Shown piece by piece: positions 11,929 to 23,446 of a stretch of 64,000 nt of DNA. Position numbers and translations under genes: made by a program. The stretch covers positions 45,510 to 109,509 of the forward strand of contig JAKSZP010009499.1 of NCBI GenBank assembly GCA_022478985.1, given 5' to 3'. This stretch comes from Massospora cicadina. Taxonomy: Eukaryota; Entomophthoromycota; Entomophthoromycetes; Entomophthorales; Entomophthoraceae. The notes beneath the pieces are model-generated. The model was not told the DNA's origin. It made no database searches and saw only the letters and a program-made list of their open reading frames with translations. Within the stretch, counting starts at the first letter, position 1, and every line of letters begins with the position of its first letter.

Positions 11929-12990
11929 ATGAGTACGCATCCAATACTGAGTAAGGGCTGGGAGAATGTGGTGAAAGGCACAAGTTTGATGTTTGCACCG
12001 CCTAAAGTTAGAAAATGCCCTGGGGACACCGGTGGCCTTGATAAAAACAATAAAACCGCGGTGAATATTTCACCAGAAATCTTGGAATGGCAAACCAAAT
12101 GTAACCAGTATGTCAAAACTCCCCACTCTTAACCACTTTCATCAGTGTAATTTGGGGTTTAAGTTTATATGTACATTAATTCAAAAGCTCTCTGGGAGAA
12201 GTTTTGCAGGGACATATGCACCCACTTCCCAGAAGTCATGTGTGTAGCACTGCACTTAATGACCTGCAGTTGGTTGGACCAGGTTCAAAACAGAAAAAGC
12301 AGCAGACACAGCTACAAAGGTGTGCATGGTGGTCGATCTCCTGGAGGGCAATGAGTGGTTGAAACTAAGTGCACATTCTGGAAAAAAATAAATCAAGTTT
12401 TTTTTAACTTTTGATTTTCTCCCTTCAACCATTAAGCGTGAATCCTTTGAGAGTCTCCTCAAAGCAATACTTCAAAACTATGGGGAAATCAGCTCCTTCA
12501 AAAGGCAAAAAATTTTACTGATGCATGAACTCAGCACGGGTAAGGCTATTGCGGTGATTACCCCATTCTCAGAGGTAGCTGAAGACCTAACTCAGATCCC
12601 ACACACCACGTCACTCACCATCAATGATCAACAGACTCAACCATTCCACATAATAGTTGACAGTGAACCGCCCATATGCACTCGTTGTTGGGTTTTTGGC
12701 CACATGTTACACACTTCTCCCACCAGAGAGAGAATTATCCCAAATGCAGCTCTCTCAGAAACAATAGAAGAGGGAAAAAGTGAGCCTACATTAGATTCTA
12801 GCGTCGCATTCCCATGGGATTACCAGGGGTGCTATATCCAGGTAAAACCTGTGTCCTCATAAGAATGAAAAAAAACAAAACAGCAACGCCAAGAAAAGGC
12901 TAAGGCAGCAGCCCAGAGGTCTCTGCTATCCCCCTGCCCAGATCCAATCTTACCAATATGAGTTTTCTGCTTTGGTGGAATTCCAAAATC
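11929..12990 (+). pseudogene. LINE-A' ORF1 (Gag-like RNA-binding protein), decayed
   Basis: ORF1p of such LINEs binds element RNA. The ATG at 11929 lines up with ORF1 of copies A and B (ISPEILEWQTKCNQYV against ISPEILAWQARCNQYI). Blocks at 12169-12354 (ALWEKFCRDI) and 12521-12862 (STGKAIAVITPFSEV, DLTQIPHTT) follow in order but in separate frames. The zinc knuckle near 12675-12725 reads CTRCWVFGHMLHTS: the last Cys of the CX2CX4HX4C pattern is Ser. Multiple frameshifts make it non-functional. Confidence 0.8.
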
Positions 12991-13339
12991 CCATTCAATC
13001 AGATGGGGTCCCAGCCCTCAAACCCGCAATATGTGCATGATACACATCTGCTGAATTCATGCACAACAAATGCAAGCGGATTTCCTAACCCTGAATTAGG
13101 TGTTTTTTTGGGGAAAAATCTTTTGAACTCTTAACGGTACACTGAAAATCCCCAGTAACTCAAAAAACTGCAAAGGAAATAGATTAACAAAAAATGAAAT
13201 CCATGACTAAAGAGACCCTTAAAGAGAATACCTATACACCTAACAATACGCCAGCCTCAAACTATCGCTGACACAAACAGTTGGCTGATCTTGCATGGCA
13301 ACAAGTAGCAGCAGGGCCTGAGGGGACCTCCCCTCACTC

Positions 13340-14981
13340 CCAAGGAGCGATGAGGGTATCCTTTACAATAAGGACGCTGAACATCGCTGGACTCAAGGCC
13401 TCTCTATCTCAGGCTAAAAAACTGAGCTTCCTAAAAATAATTTACCTGTGGACATCCTGGCAATCCAAGAAGTTTCGTTGTCTGCAAGAAGCTGAAGACA
13501 CATGGGCAAGCATGCTCCTCCCCTCCCAATCCTTTTAGTCACTGCACTGTGGGGTGCTGATATGGGTGAACCACCATTTTTGATTTTTAGAAAAAACAAC
13601 ACATCTTGATGGACAAGTACTTGTTGTGACTTTTTTATGGGATGCCAAAGTGCACACAATAATTAGCATCTATGCCCAGACCAGTGCACAAGTTTGATGA
13701 AAATTCATCTTGGACATGGCCTCCCTCCCCTTCCCATCCAAATCCTTTGTAGTCAGCAGCCTAAACTTTTGAGACAACTCAACCACCAACCGCTGGCCAC
13801 CCACGCCTAATCTATCGCAGGTACATAACAAATTTTGGGTGATGAAAGCCACTTTGGGCCTCTTCAATACCATTTTAAGCAAGCAACATTACTACCCAAC
13901 AAGTCACGTCCCCATGTACACAATGGGCAGCTGGTGTCTATGTCCCGTATAGATTTCATTCTGGCCTTACTGGATTTTTGCTCCCAGATCTCACACTTTG
14001 AAATGACGAAAATAAATTTATTGGACAAAAGGATGACCTCAGTGTCATTTACTTTGTTAATCTGGTGCCAAAGGCACCTAAATGGAGTAAACTTCTCCCA
14101 GCTGATCTCACGTTACCCACATAAGCAGGTTGGATGGACACTGCCACATCAACACAGGAGTTCACAACTCTTATTATGCAGATCCCCTTTCAACCTGGTC
14201 AAAATTCAAAAAGCCACAATTTTCCAAGCATGTCGCATTTCATTGTGGCATGCTTGGTCTGCCTTGGCAGTCATTAAATGAACCTTAGAAAAGGTGGACT
14301 ACTTAGAGAATAATGTCCCCATGACAGGGTACAGCCATGCTTGGGTCATAAATGGGATGTAGCATTGGAGCGTCTTAACGCACTGATCATACAACACAAA
14401 CATCGCGTTTGTGTCCAGTTTAAAGAAAAGGATATTAATGTAGCAAAAAATGCTACATATTTTTTTCTGCCAATTTTCTGCCCAGTGCCAAATCTTAGCC
14501 TGCACACAGGTAAGGCGTTTGGTCAAATCCTTTGCAGAAATGCCAGCCAAAGTATTGACTAATGTTTGAAAATATTGTTCGGAGTTATACATGGCCAACC
14601 TAATTAATCAAAATGAAATAGATGAATTTCTCGCCAGCGCACACATTTGCACCATTTCCTGATATCTGGAATTTATGAATTTAATAACTCAAGATGAATC
14701 TGGTACGCCATTTGCAGTGCACCACACAAAAAGAGCCCAGGTTCAGATGGGATTCCTTATGAGTTTTTCAAGAAATATTTAATTTTTTATCCCCCTAATG
14801 ATAGTCTCAATGAACAAATGTCTATTAGAGACACGTCTTCTCCCAGGGGGACAAGAGGCTTATATGGTAGCTTTTTCTAAGAAGGGGGAAAGCTAGAATT
14901 GGAAAACGGGCGCCCTATTTCCCTCACTAACACTGATACTAAAATATTAACTAAGTTAATGGCTAACCGCTTAGGGGTCAT
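13340..14981 (+). pseudogene. LINE-A' ORF2, 5' part (endonuclease to RT fingers), decayed
   Basis: ORF2 starts near 13349 with IRTLNIAGLKASLSQAKKL, the N-terminus of the APE-type endonuclease, which nicks target DNA. At 14021-14035 the site homologous to the S-D-H-R motif reads LLDKRM, keeping Asp and Arg. At 14730-14770 the RT entry motif appears (PGSDGIPYEFFKKY), followed by a decayed fingers region. The part stops at the LINE-B insertion point. Stops and frameshifts occur throughout. Confidence 0.75.
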
Positions 14982-14999
14982 TGCCTCTGAGGTAATATC
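14982..14999. repeat. LINE-B target-site duplication, left copy
   Basis: TGCCTCTGAGGTAATATC occurs here and again at 21155-21172, identical over 18 bp. It lies in the LINE-A' RT gene, in the segment encoding ASEVIS before the QFGFIP motif. The length is typical of LINE target-primed insertion. Confidence 0.95.
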
Positions 15000-15052
15000 T
15001 TTTTTTTTTAGTACTAGATGGTCCCAACCCAAGGGGGGGGATTCATCGATGT

Positions 15053-18000
15053 TTATTGAATTACGCCTGGGCTCCTAAGAGCCTGAGGCGAGGGAAGGGG
15101 AGGGAGGAGGCATCGAGAAAGGGAGGGGGTTTGCGCGCCAGAGCCGTGCTGCAGTGACAACTGAGCGGGGAGGGTTTGCGACATAGTGCAGACCTTCAAG
15201 GCCATCTCAAAGTGTACCTGAAAGTGGGTGATCATGTGTGGAAGGGTCCACACCTGCTGGTCAAAGGCAGCACGAAGGAAGGAGTTATGGATGGTCCAGA
15301 TGGCTGTGGCATAGGCGAGGACACGGAGGGGTCGGTGGCAACCAGGCAATGTCTGCTCAAACATGAGGTCTTGCACAGGGTGTCCAGACCAGGGCTGAGC
15401 ATGGAGGAGCGCGCGGGCCTTTGGCCAAAATGCGGCGACACCTGGACAGGTGAAAAAACGATGGAGGTGGGAGTCAATAGGCTCAACACAGCGGGGGCAG
15501 CTTCGGTGCTGGAAGGTAGGGCCAGTCCGGTCCCCTGTCCTGTATGAACAGTGGAGCACTCTCCATAAGGTGTTGGACACCTTTGCTGACAGGATGGGGT
15601 GATAGACGTCCTTCCACAATTCCTTAAGGTCAAATCTCACGGAGGGAGGGAGGAGCTCAAGGAGTCTTGGGCGGATGGGAGGACGATCTTGGGGGTTGAG
15701 GCGAGTTGTGACAACTTGTCCATTGTGCACAATTGCATGGCGACGTGGGCTGAGGCCAGGGCCTTCCCTTCTGTATGGGAAGGCATGGTGGATCCGCGCG
15801 CCTACTCGTTTCAGGGCAAGGAGAGCCTGGTTCCAGTAGGGGGATGAGGATGGTTTTAGGCGATGGCCTGGGTGGTTTGTGAGCCACTCCCCTAATGAGG
15901 TCAGAGATGCTCTAGGAAGACCCAGAGCTGCTGACACTGACTGGCGGAGGGCGGGCGCCCATTGGGGCATGGGGGTCGCGTCCCAGCAGACAATCGGCCA
16001 TAGGAACTTCAGGAAGATTGTGGTGGCGTGGGATCGCGTGTCCAGAAGCCCTAGGCCCCCTTCATTACAGGGTCGGGCAATGTAGAGGGGGCTATTGGTG
16101 GATGGTTTGAGCCCCAGATCCAACAGCGGAGGAGTACATTGAGCCGCGTATAAAAGGCATCTGTGAATGGGCAGACGTGCGCTAGGAACCAGACTTTGGA
16201 GAGGAGGAACACATTGGCCATCAGAGCTCGACCCTGGGGGTGATGTGCCGCCGGTTCCAGCTGGCAATCCTGGAGTTAACTGCTGCAAGGAGCAAGTCCT
16301 CATTGTCTTTTAGCGCAACTCCTTGTTGGTTGGTGAGAACGCCCAGGTGACGGAAGGTACCGCGCTCAGGTTCAATACCAAATGGTGGGGGGAAGGTGGG
16401 GGAGCCGACCTGTACAACTGTTATCTTGGAGGTGTTGACCATGGCGTTGGACGCCTTGGTGTACCTCTCAATGGTCACAGCAGCGAGGGCAACATCCCCA
16501 GGGCAGCCAAATGCAATGGCAGTGTCATCTGCAAATGCCATGGTGCGTGTGGGGGCTTTACCTGGGACCAGAATCCCTGTTAGCTTGTCCTGTAAGGAGG
16601 CCAAGAGGGGGTCAAGGGTGATGTTAAAAAGGATAGGGCTCAGGGGGTCCCCTTGCCGGAGACCTTGTCCAACTGGTACTGCCACTGTAAAACCCATTGG
16701 CGCCAGAACTCTGGTGTGGAGCTGGTCATAGAGCGATGATATCCAGCGCCTAGCTGCGGGTGGGAGATGGAAGCGGGCCAGGGAAGCATCAATATACTTC
16801 CAGGCTACCCGATCATATGCTTTCTCCATATCCAGAAGAGCCACAAAGCCATTCACCTTACGAGAGTTAGCAGTCAAAGTCACGTGAAGGTCATTATAGT
16901 TGTCCCATAACGACCTCCCCGGAATAAAACCGTACTGGGATGGGGAGAGGCGAGGTGACACCCATTTGGTGATGCGGTTGGCCAGAAGCTTCGTGAAGAG
17001 CTTGTGGTCTGTGTTGATCAACGCTATGGGGCGCCAGTTCGCCAGGTTCTCACGGTCTGACTTCTTGTGAATGAGGGTCGTGATTGAGCCTCTGGAGTCG
17101 GGGAGGACCTCGCCATTCACCAAGAGTGCAGCGAAGAGGTCGCGGAGGGTTCTGGCTATCACTGCAGGTTCCAGAAGGTACACCTCAAAGGGTATTACAT
17201 CTGGGCCTGGGGCTTTAAGCCGTGGGGATTTCAGAAGGGTTTCCATCACCTCCTGGATGGAAATAGGCGCCAGTAGAGCCTCATCAGCCCGTGGGTCAAT
17301 GGGCGGCTCTGGAGCCCGCCACAGGAAGTCTTGGATGTCCGATGGGTCCACCTGGGTGGCATGGAAGAGGCTGGAGTAGAAGCGGTGTAGTTCCTGCGTG
17401 ATTTTCTCCTTATCTGAAGTGGTTGTAGTGCCAATTTTCAGTGCAGTAATATCCTGCGCTGTTGACCGGGCTTTCTGTTTCTGAAAGAAGAAGCGGGTGG
17501 GGCGTTCCCATTGAGCATAGTAACGAGATGTTGTAAAGTTTGCTGCCCGTTCTTCCTGCAGTGTGAGCTCCAAGCGGAGTGCTTCCTGCGCCGCTTCCCA
17601 GTCTTCCAACCATCTGGGAGAGGGCGAAGGCTGGCAGTTTCGCTCTAGATGTCTGATTCTGGCTTCCGCCCTTTTGACTCTGGCGCGAGCTGCAGTCATC
17701 TGGGCTTTGGCACAGTTGTAAGCAACGCGGGTGATGCCCTCCTTGGTCACCGCCCATCTAGCCTTGTGGTCAAGCAGGTGGGGTGGGGGGAGGTGAGAGT
17801 CTCTCGGATGGTCATAGACAGCTTCTCCTTAGTGAAGGGGTTGTTGAGAAGAGCTGGGGCAACCCTAGGCCAGAACCTACGCGACGGTCTAAGTGTGGTG
17901 GTGAGGACAACGGTGAGTGACCTGTGATCACTCAGATGGTTGTCACGAGAGATGGGAGAGGAGACGCGGCCAATTAGCAGGGGGCCAATCAGTGCCATAT

Positions 18001-18603
18001 CTATGCGTGACGCTGACTGGAAAGCTCCTCTATCATACTGGATCCTAGTCATGCAACCTAGGCCAGACGCGGAGGGTGGAAGCGCATCTATAAAGCCACT
18101 CAGGCGAAGGAAAACCTGGAGGCGACTTGATCCAGGGCGTTCCTTTGCTGCAGGGGAGTAAGAGTCACGGACGCGACTTATGGTTGTGTTGAAATCTCCT
18201 AAGTGAACTGTATTCCGTGGGAGATTGAGTTGGAGGAGCTCTTCCAAGAGCCGATTTTGCTCCTGACCTGCATTAGGCAGGTAGATGCTTGCAGCGAAGA
18301 AGGAGAAGTCAGGAGTGGTGAGTTTGGCCAGTATGAGGCGGCCACCTAGATATTGTGAAAAAGAATGGGATTAACCCGGGGATTCAAAACAATAAGGGCG
18401 GCATGGTTTGTCCAGAAGGAGTTGCCTCCAAACTGTTCATTCCATGCAGATTGTTCGTGGGGGAGGATATGGGGCTCCTGGACAGCAGCGATGTCAATTT
18501 GTGCTGACCTGAAGTTTTGGAGGAGGCGGGCTCTCCGCTTAAAGTCCCGCAACCCATTTGCGTTGATGGATTGCAGGGCCAGGGTGCTGCCATGGGGACT
18601 CAT
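15053..18603 (-). pseudogene. LINE-B ORF2: endonuclease, reverse transcriptase, zinc ribbon
   Basis: The protein would nick target DNA and reverse-transcribe the element at the nick. The start ATG at 18603 overlaps the ORF1 stop. Endonuclease: LQSINANGLRDFKRRA (18570s), VQEPHIL, then in the next frame HLGDFNT, ASRIDMAL and LSDHRSL, so all APE catalytic motifs are intact. RT (17750-16221): PGPDVIPFEVY, NWRPIALINTDHKL, QYGFIPGRSL, LLDMEKAYDRV, GLRQGDPLSPILFN and the AFADD catalytic box. C-terminus (to 15053): GGLGLLD, then the zinc ribbon CPRCVEPIDSHLHRFFTC. Frameshifts lie near 18351, 17783-17796 (a G run on the plus strand), about 16225 and about 16080. Each is a single-base type change, so sequencing or assembly error is a real alternative to decay. 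Confidence 0.9.
18600..18603 (-). other. LINE-B ORF1 stop / ORF2 start overlap (ATGA)
   Basis: On the minus strand the ORF1 end reads GAA CAG CTA TGA and the ORF2 start ATG AGT CCC shares ATG with it, giving a four-base ATGA overlap. Such overlaps are known in some LINEs to allow ORF2 translation by termination and reinitiation. Usage here is inferred from sequence only. Confidence 0.8.
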
Positions 18604-19893
18604 AGCTGTTCCCCTCCATGTCCTGGGGGGTTGCCAGCGCTTAAACCTGCTGCTGTGAGGCGGCTAGTTTTGAGTCCTTTAGCTTGACTATTAGCTGCAA
18701 TCCGTGAGGAGCGTCGAGGGTTCTGAGGGGAAGGAGAGGGTGGGGGGACGGAGGACCCAGTAAGCCAGCCTAGGATGCTGCCCCCGCTCCGTTGCAGGGG
18801 AAGGACCTGAGGGTGCTCAATGGTGACCTCCGCGGTGTCCCCATTTGATGAGTCTGAGTCCATATTCACTTCCTCCAACACTGCAAAGGATCCGCGCGAA
18901 ATGGACTGTGGGGTTGGGGTAGGACTCTTTGAGGTGGCACTTCTACTGCAGGCCGCGAGTTGCCAGTCCATGCTGGTGGGCATAGCTCCATTGGGAGCTG
19001 AGGGCTGATGCGATAAATCGCTGGTGGGGGTTGGTGGGGGTGCCGCGGAGCCCTGAGTGGGGGTGGCTGACGAGGGGCACCCTGTGGGAGATGCCTTGCG
19101 CTTGGTGAGAGAGGGAGTTGACTCTGGGAGATTGGAGGGGTGCCCATTGGAAGGGGGCATGAGCGCGAAGGTATCCCACACCAATAGTGGGGTTAGCTGT
19201 TTCAACTGCTAGGCGTAAGGCCTCAGGGGACAGGTCTTGAACAGGAACCCATTGTGTGGGTTGTGGAATTGCTGCTGCAGCCATGTGGGATCGTTTTTGG
19301 CCTGGTTTAGGCCCCTGGGTGGTGGTTAAGAGGGCTTGTTTTCGAGCTGTGCAGCCACTATACAAGTGTCCAAGGGCGTTACACCATGAACACCGGGGGC
19401 GCGCCTGATCAGGGTCGACAAAAAGATCTCAGGGCATGCCCCAACTACCGCCACACGAGGAATATCAGTGAATCCCACATCGATGTAGTGGCCCTCCACT
19501 GATTCATGGATGGTGGTGTTAATAGGGAATGTCTCCGCAATCGCTGCAAAGTATGAGAAGTAATCCTCTGTATAGAATTCAACAGGGTTATGCCCATAAT
19601 AAAGGCGAATTGCGTGGGAGAGGGTTGAGCGAGGTAGAGCTTTTTGCGCTCTAGTTTCGGCCCATTTCTTCTTAACATCGGCAATAAACGCCACTTCACG
19701 GGGATCTGCTTTGGGTAGCGTTGGTGCCAGAGGTTTTTGCCACGCCCCAGTGGCTCCTTTGGTGCGTTTGTGTTTGCTTTGGGCTGCAATTGCAGGTTGA
19801 GTGTGAGCTGGTGGTTTGGACAAGTTTGCGGAGTTCCCTTGTTTCTGGAATGTTACAGCAGTTGCTGGCATCATATTAAATTGAGGGGCGGTT

Positions 19894-20642
19894 TGTTGGG
19901 CCTCGCTAAATTGGGGAGGCCCATCCAGATTGGAATTAACTCCAGCCAGTTGGGAGGAGGAGATGTTTCATCACCATCCCAATCTATTTGGGTAAATTCA
20001 GCCCGAGTATTTGCTGTGATTTCGTGGGCAAAACTCACTGGCTGATTGGTGAATTGGTCGTTTTCAGCATATTGAGATAAAGTGCCGACTTGAGAAGTGC
20101 CGATTATGGGGTTTAAATGGGACGGGTGAGATTGGAACTGGTGTGAAGTTCCAAAATCTGAACCATTTAAATCCCCATTGGGAAGAGTAGATTGTCCCAA
20201 TTTGGTGCTTAGTGAACCAGAATGTGCGGCTAATCCAACCTTACATCCGAGGGTTTGGGGGCCAGGTGATTGTTGGGCCTCGCTAAATTGGGGAGTCCCA
20301 TCCAGATTGGAATTAACTCCAGCCAATTGGGAGGAGGGAGATGTTTCATCACCATCCCAATCTATTTGGGTAAATTCAGCCCGAGTGTTTGCTGTGATTT
20401 TGTGGGCAAAACTCATTGGCTGATTAGTGAATTGGTCGTTTTCAGCATATTGCGATAAAGTGCCGACTTGAGAAGTGCCAATTACGGGGTTTAAATGGGA
20501 CGGGTGAGATTGGAACTGGTGTGAAGTTCCAAAATCCGAACCATTTGAATCCTCATTGGGAAGAGTAGATTGTCCCAATTTGGTGCTTAGTGAACCAGAA
20601 TGTGCGGCTAATCCAACCTTACATCTGAGGATTTGGGGGCCA
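19894..20642 (-). repeat. Tandem duplication of about 378 bp in LINE-B ORF1
   Basis: Unit 1 (19894-20270, 377 bp) and unit 2 (20271-20642) are nearly identical direct repeats, both opening TGTTGGGCCTCGCTAAATTG. The unit would be a multiple of three (126 codons) if one G missing near 19950 were present, so the duplication kept the frame when it arose. The encoded unit is rich in Ser, Gln and Asn with QIDWDGDETSP as a landmark. It doubles the disordered N-terminal region of ORF1p. Confidence 0.85.
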
Positions 20643-20779
20643 GGTAGCTGGGTATCGCCCCTCATGGAGGGAGCCAGAAACACGGCATCAGCAATAATAG
20701 ATGGGGCTAAATTAGCTGACACAATGGGGGAGGTGAATGTCTGGATGGGCTGAGTTGCATTCAACTGAGCAGACGCCAT

Positions 20780-21154
20780 TAAAAAACGTGGGTGATGGCC
20801 TCCTTGGTTGGAGGGGGCCCAGCGGGTTGGTGGGAGGCAGCACACACAGAGCTGTTAGGCGTGCAGGTTGCAGAAGTGCGATCAGGTGAACTGGCGCTAG
20901 TTGGAGTAGCTCCAGGTTGGGGGTGGTGCCTGCTTTCATGGCTGCTGCTTGAGAGCGGGTGATTCTGGTTGACCCTGAGGTGGGTAACCGAGGGTTGCTT
21001 CGTTTGGGGGTGGTGCTGGCTCGTTTGGCATAGCCTGCGGGTTCTTTTGCGGGTTTCCCGCCATATTTGCTAATAGTTTTCGTAAATCTCTTTAGTGGAG
21101 CTAAATTTCAGGCTGAATTGATTTTCGAAAAGTGATGCTTAGCAGAAAGAGATC
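20780..21154 (-). promoter_or_regulatory. LINE-B 5' UTR and probable internal promoter region
   Basis: This stretch lies between the element's 5' end, which abuts the right TSD, and the first good ORF1 start. LINEs usually carry an internal promoter here. I see no specific motif that I can name. A second open frame (PLPTSGSTRITRSQAAA-like, about 20990-20930) suggests that ORF1 could begin further upstream in another frame. Confidence 0.45.
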
Positions 21155-21172
21155 TGCCTCTGAGGTAATATC
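21155..21172. repeat. LINE-B target-site duplication, right copy
   Basis: This is an exact 18-bp repeat of 14982-14999. LINE-A' RT coding resumes here (ISPEHIVSIPK, matching ISPEQFGFIPR of copy A). Confidence 0.95.
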
Positions 21173-23130
21173 CCCAGAGCATATTGTCTCTATTCCCAAA
21201 ATGTCAATTTGTTTTAATATAAATACTGTGGCTAATGTACGCCAATCCATAGCTACTCAGGCACTTGTGTTTTTAAACCAACAAAAAGTGTATGACAGGG
21301 TCAACTGGGAATACCTCAGGGCCTGCCTTCACCAATTCCACCTCCCCCAAAGGTTCATCAGTTGGGCAATGATGCTCACTGAATCAGCTACAATGGCAGT
21401 ATGAGGACCAGGCTTCCTCACTGATGTGGTGCTCCCTCAGAGGGGTCTTTGCTAAGGGGACCCTCTGAGCCCACTTTTATACAACTTCAGCCTTGACCCA
21501 TATCTCCGCAGTGTAAATGCATGTCTTACTGATGTACAAGTGAAAGGTCAAGCACCAGTTAAGATGCTTGAATTTGAGGATGAATTTGTGGTTGGGGTGT
21601 CCAGCGACCATGATGTACGCACACTGGTTGTCCACAATCTAGAAAAACACCAGGGCTAGCAATGCAGCCCTCAACGCATCAAAAACCGAAATTATCCTCC
21701 TTGTTAGATACCAAACACACTGGTCCCCGGTGACCCTTGATCAGAGGGACCCAGTAGTTCATTCTGTTATCATATTACCCAGGCGACCATCCCAAAACAC
21801 TCATATCGTGCTACTTTATGTGACCAGCCCCACTTAGGGCCCAGTGCGCCACCTGAGAGTATGGATGGAGGCGGGCGGATATGCCAATTTGATAATGGAA
21901 CACCACATACTAACTATTGTAATAAAACATAATGCATCATTAAGGGATCAATAAACATGCTTAAAATGCAGAGTATTGCTTGCCAACACTACGCTTCTGT
22001 CAAAAGTGTGGTTTGCAGCCCATGTCATCGCTTTATCCCCATCTTTTTTTTCTTCATTATATGCCCTTCTACAAGAGTGACTTTGGCTAGGTTAATCTTT
22101 CTCTTCACAATTGGAAGTCCTCTATGGTCCATGCCAAAGCGGGGGAATGGGCCTACTTAACTACGTGGACCATGCATCCAGGATTCTGCGTACATGGATT
22201 GCTTCAGTAAACAACCTTTCACTCCCAACCCAACACTGGTCACGCGCAGCATGATCCAACTTTGCCCGCACCCTTGGCCTTCACAACCTCACTAACCCCA
22301 ACTCCTTTCTTACATAAATGGCAACCCATCTATCTGCTGCAGGCCCACATGGGACCCCCGCCCATTTTAAAGGGATGCTCCTCAATATGAGGAGCGCAGA
22401 ATGGAGGATCAATATCTTTGGATATACCTCGCAGAGGGGTCATCCTACTCCCAATTTAAACAAGAAGTACAAGGACAAGTCGTTCTGAACAATTTGATAC
22501 CCAGGAGGCCCCCTACTACAGTTAGAGTGGCTTATCTGGACATCAGACATACCATGCTCCCTAGAAACCCAGAAATACATCTGGAAGTACACCCATCACC
22601 TCTTTTACAGCCATAGGTTCTTTCCCATGTGTGGCGCTGCTTGAAACAGGTATGTCATACTGCAGAGTGATCCAACGCATCACACTCTTCATGTGTTGTG
22701 TGTGACCAATGTTAGATTTCGGTCCACCGCCTGGAAAAGTGCCCACCTTCACAAGAGATCTGGCTTGAGGTTCAGCATCTTTTTTTCCAGGAGTAAACAA
22801 AGACCTTCAGCCTATCTGATAACATCTTCGCCTTGTCCGTAAACTCCCCTATACGCACTTCCCTCTGATCCTTAGTGGTGGCAATCGCTATGAGGATTAT
22901 CCATATGGTTGTCCGTGATGCCATTTTGGGCTATACTCCCACCCTACAGGAAGCTGTGCGAAGATTCCAGTCGCACCTTATGGACCACTTTCAATCATGG
23001 TTGTTTAAGTATTTACCATCCCATCAACGACAGCTATTCTCTCCTGGTTCCCAGTATGGTTCATCACCTCAACCCTTTCCTTCATATGTGCTCAATAGTG
23101 GCGCAAGACTCTACTCACAATACCCTTCTT
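21173..23130 (+). pseudogene. LINE-A' ORF2, 3' part (RT palm to zinc ribbon), decayed
   Basis: The RT resumes after LINE-B: ANVRQSIATQALVF, VYDRVNWEYLRACLHQFHL, then GLC with a stop before GDPLSPLLYN. The catalytic AFADD box of copies A and B is here LEFEDEF (about 21567-21587), so one essential Asp is Glu and the box is degraded. The zinc ribbon near 22685-22745 keeps SCVVCDQC and HRLEKCP but has a stop between them. The tail at 22870-23130 matches the C-terminus of copies A and B in shifting frames. It is non-functional. Confidence 0.8.
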
Positions 23131-23446
23131 TCTTTAATTGGCGTTCCCACTGGCAACAAGAAGTAGCTTTAGCTTCTCTGGGGTGCCTCTCACATATATT
23201 AGTGCTTGGGTATTGTTACAAATTGGAAGTGTCTATCTCATGGTTGGCCTTCCCCAAATAAATTTAACATTAAGATATATTGAACTAAGCTATTATCTTG
23301 AAATCATGCCCAACTAACTGACACCCCTAATTCTGACATTATTGGGAGGAATGCATCTGGTAATTCTCTGACACTGAGTGTATAGCGTCGTTATTTGCCA
23401 AATTGAGGTGTAAATTATCTGCACCAACAAATCAGGAAAAGTTTCC

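Larger units (their letters stand above)
18600..20779 (-). pseudogene. LINE-B ORF1: Gag-like protein with one zinc knuckle
   Basis: This is the likely RNA-binding partner of ORF2. The proposed start is the ATG at 20779 (MASAQLNATQ); an upstream in-frame ATG at 20845 is possible. The N-terminal half is Ser/Gln/Asn-rich and carries a duplicated unit of about 126 residues. The central part (19874-19390) reads VAFIADVKKKWAETRA and HAIRLYYGHNPVEFY. The zinc knuckle follows in another frame near 19395-19350: CSWCNALGHLYSGC, an intact CX2CX4HX4C. The C-terminus is Pro/Ser-rich (19205-18600) and stops at TGA 18602-18600, overlapping the ORF2 ATG. Frame changes occur near 19950 (one G missing from the first repeat unit compared with the second), near 19400, and between 19300 and 19200. 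Confidence 0.85.
15000..21154 (-). mobile_element. LINE-B: GC-rich, near-intact LINE
   Basis: The 6155-bp insertion is bounded by a perfect 18-bp TSD. Its 3' end on the minus strand is a short poly(A) (plus-strand T run, 15000-15009) preceded by a 43-bp 3' UTR with a C8 run. Layout is a 5' UTR of about 375 bp, ORF1 (zinc knuckle), then ORF2 (endonuclease, RT, zinc ribbon) overlapping ORF1 by ATGA. It is far richer in GC and CpG than everything around it. Breaks are a few single-base frameshifts rather than scattered stops. It is nested inside LINE-A' inside G1, so it is the youngest layer of the left block. Confidence 0.92.
11851..23265 (+). mobile_element. LINE-A': decayed full-length LINE, itself split by LINE-B
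   Basis: The 5' end (TTTTTTCCCGTTGCA) matches the 5' ends of LINE-A copies A and B (CTTTCTCGTTGCA), and the 3' end (CCTTCCCCAAATAAATTT) matches their 3' ends. TSDs are AACATTAAATAT (11839-11850) and AACATTAAGATAT (23266-23278), differing by one inserted base. Removing LINE-B and its TSD leaves about 5.24 kb, the same length as copies A (5281 bp) and B (5269 bp). Coding capacity is heavily decayed, consistent with an insertion much older than copies A and B. It lies in the gag-pol part of G1, opposite in strand. Confidence 0.85.

Noticed and set aside
15176..18161. Several plus-strand open frames of 60-125 codons opposite LINE-B ORF2
   Set aside because: They are shadows of a GC-rich coding strand; the minus-strand frames carry all conserved endonuclease, RT and zinc-ribbon motifs.
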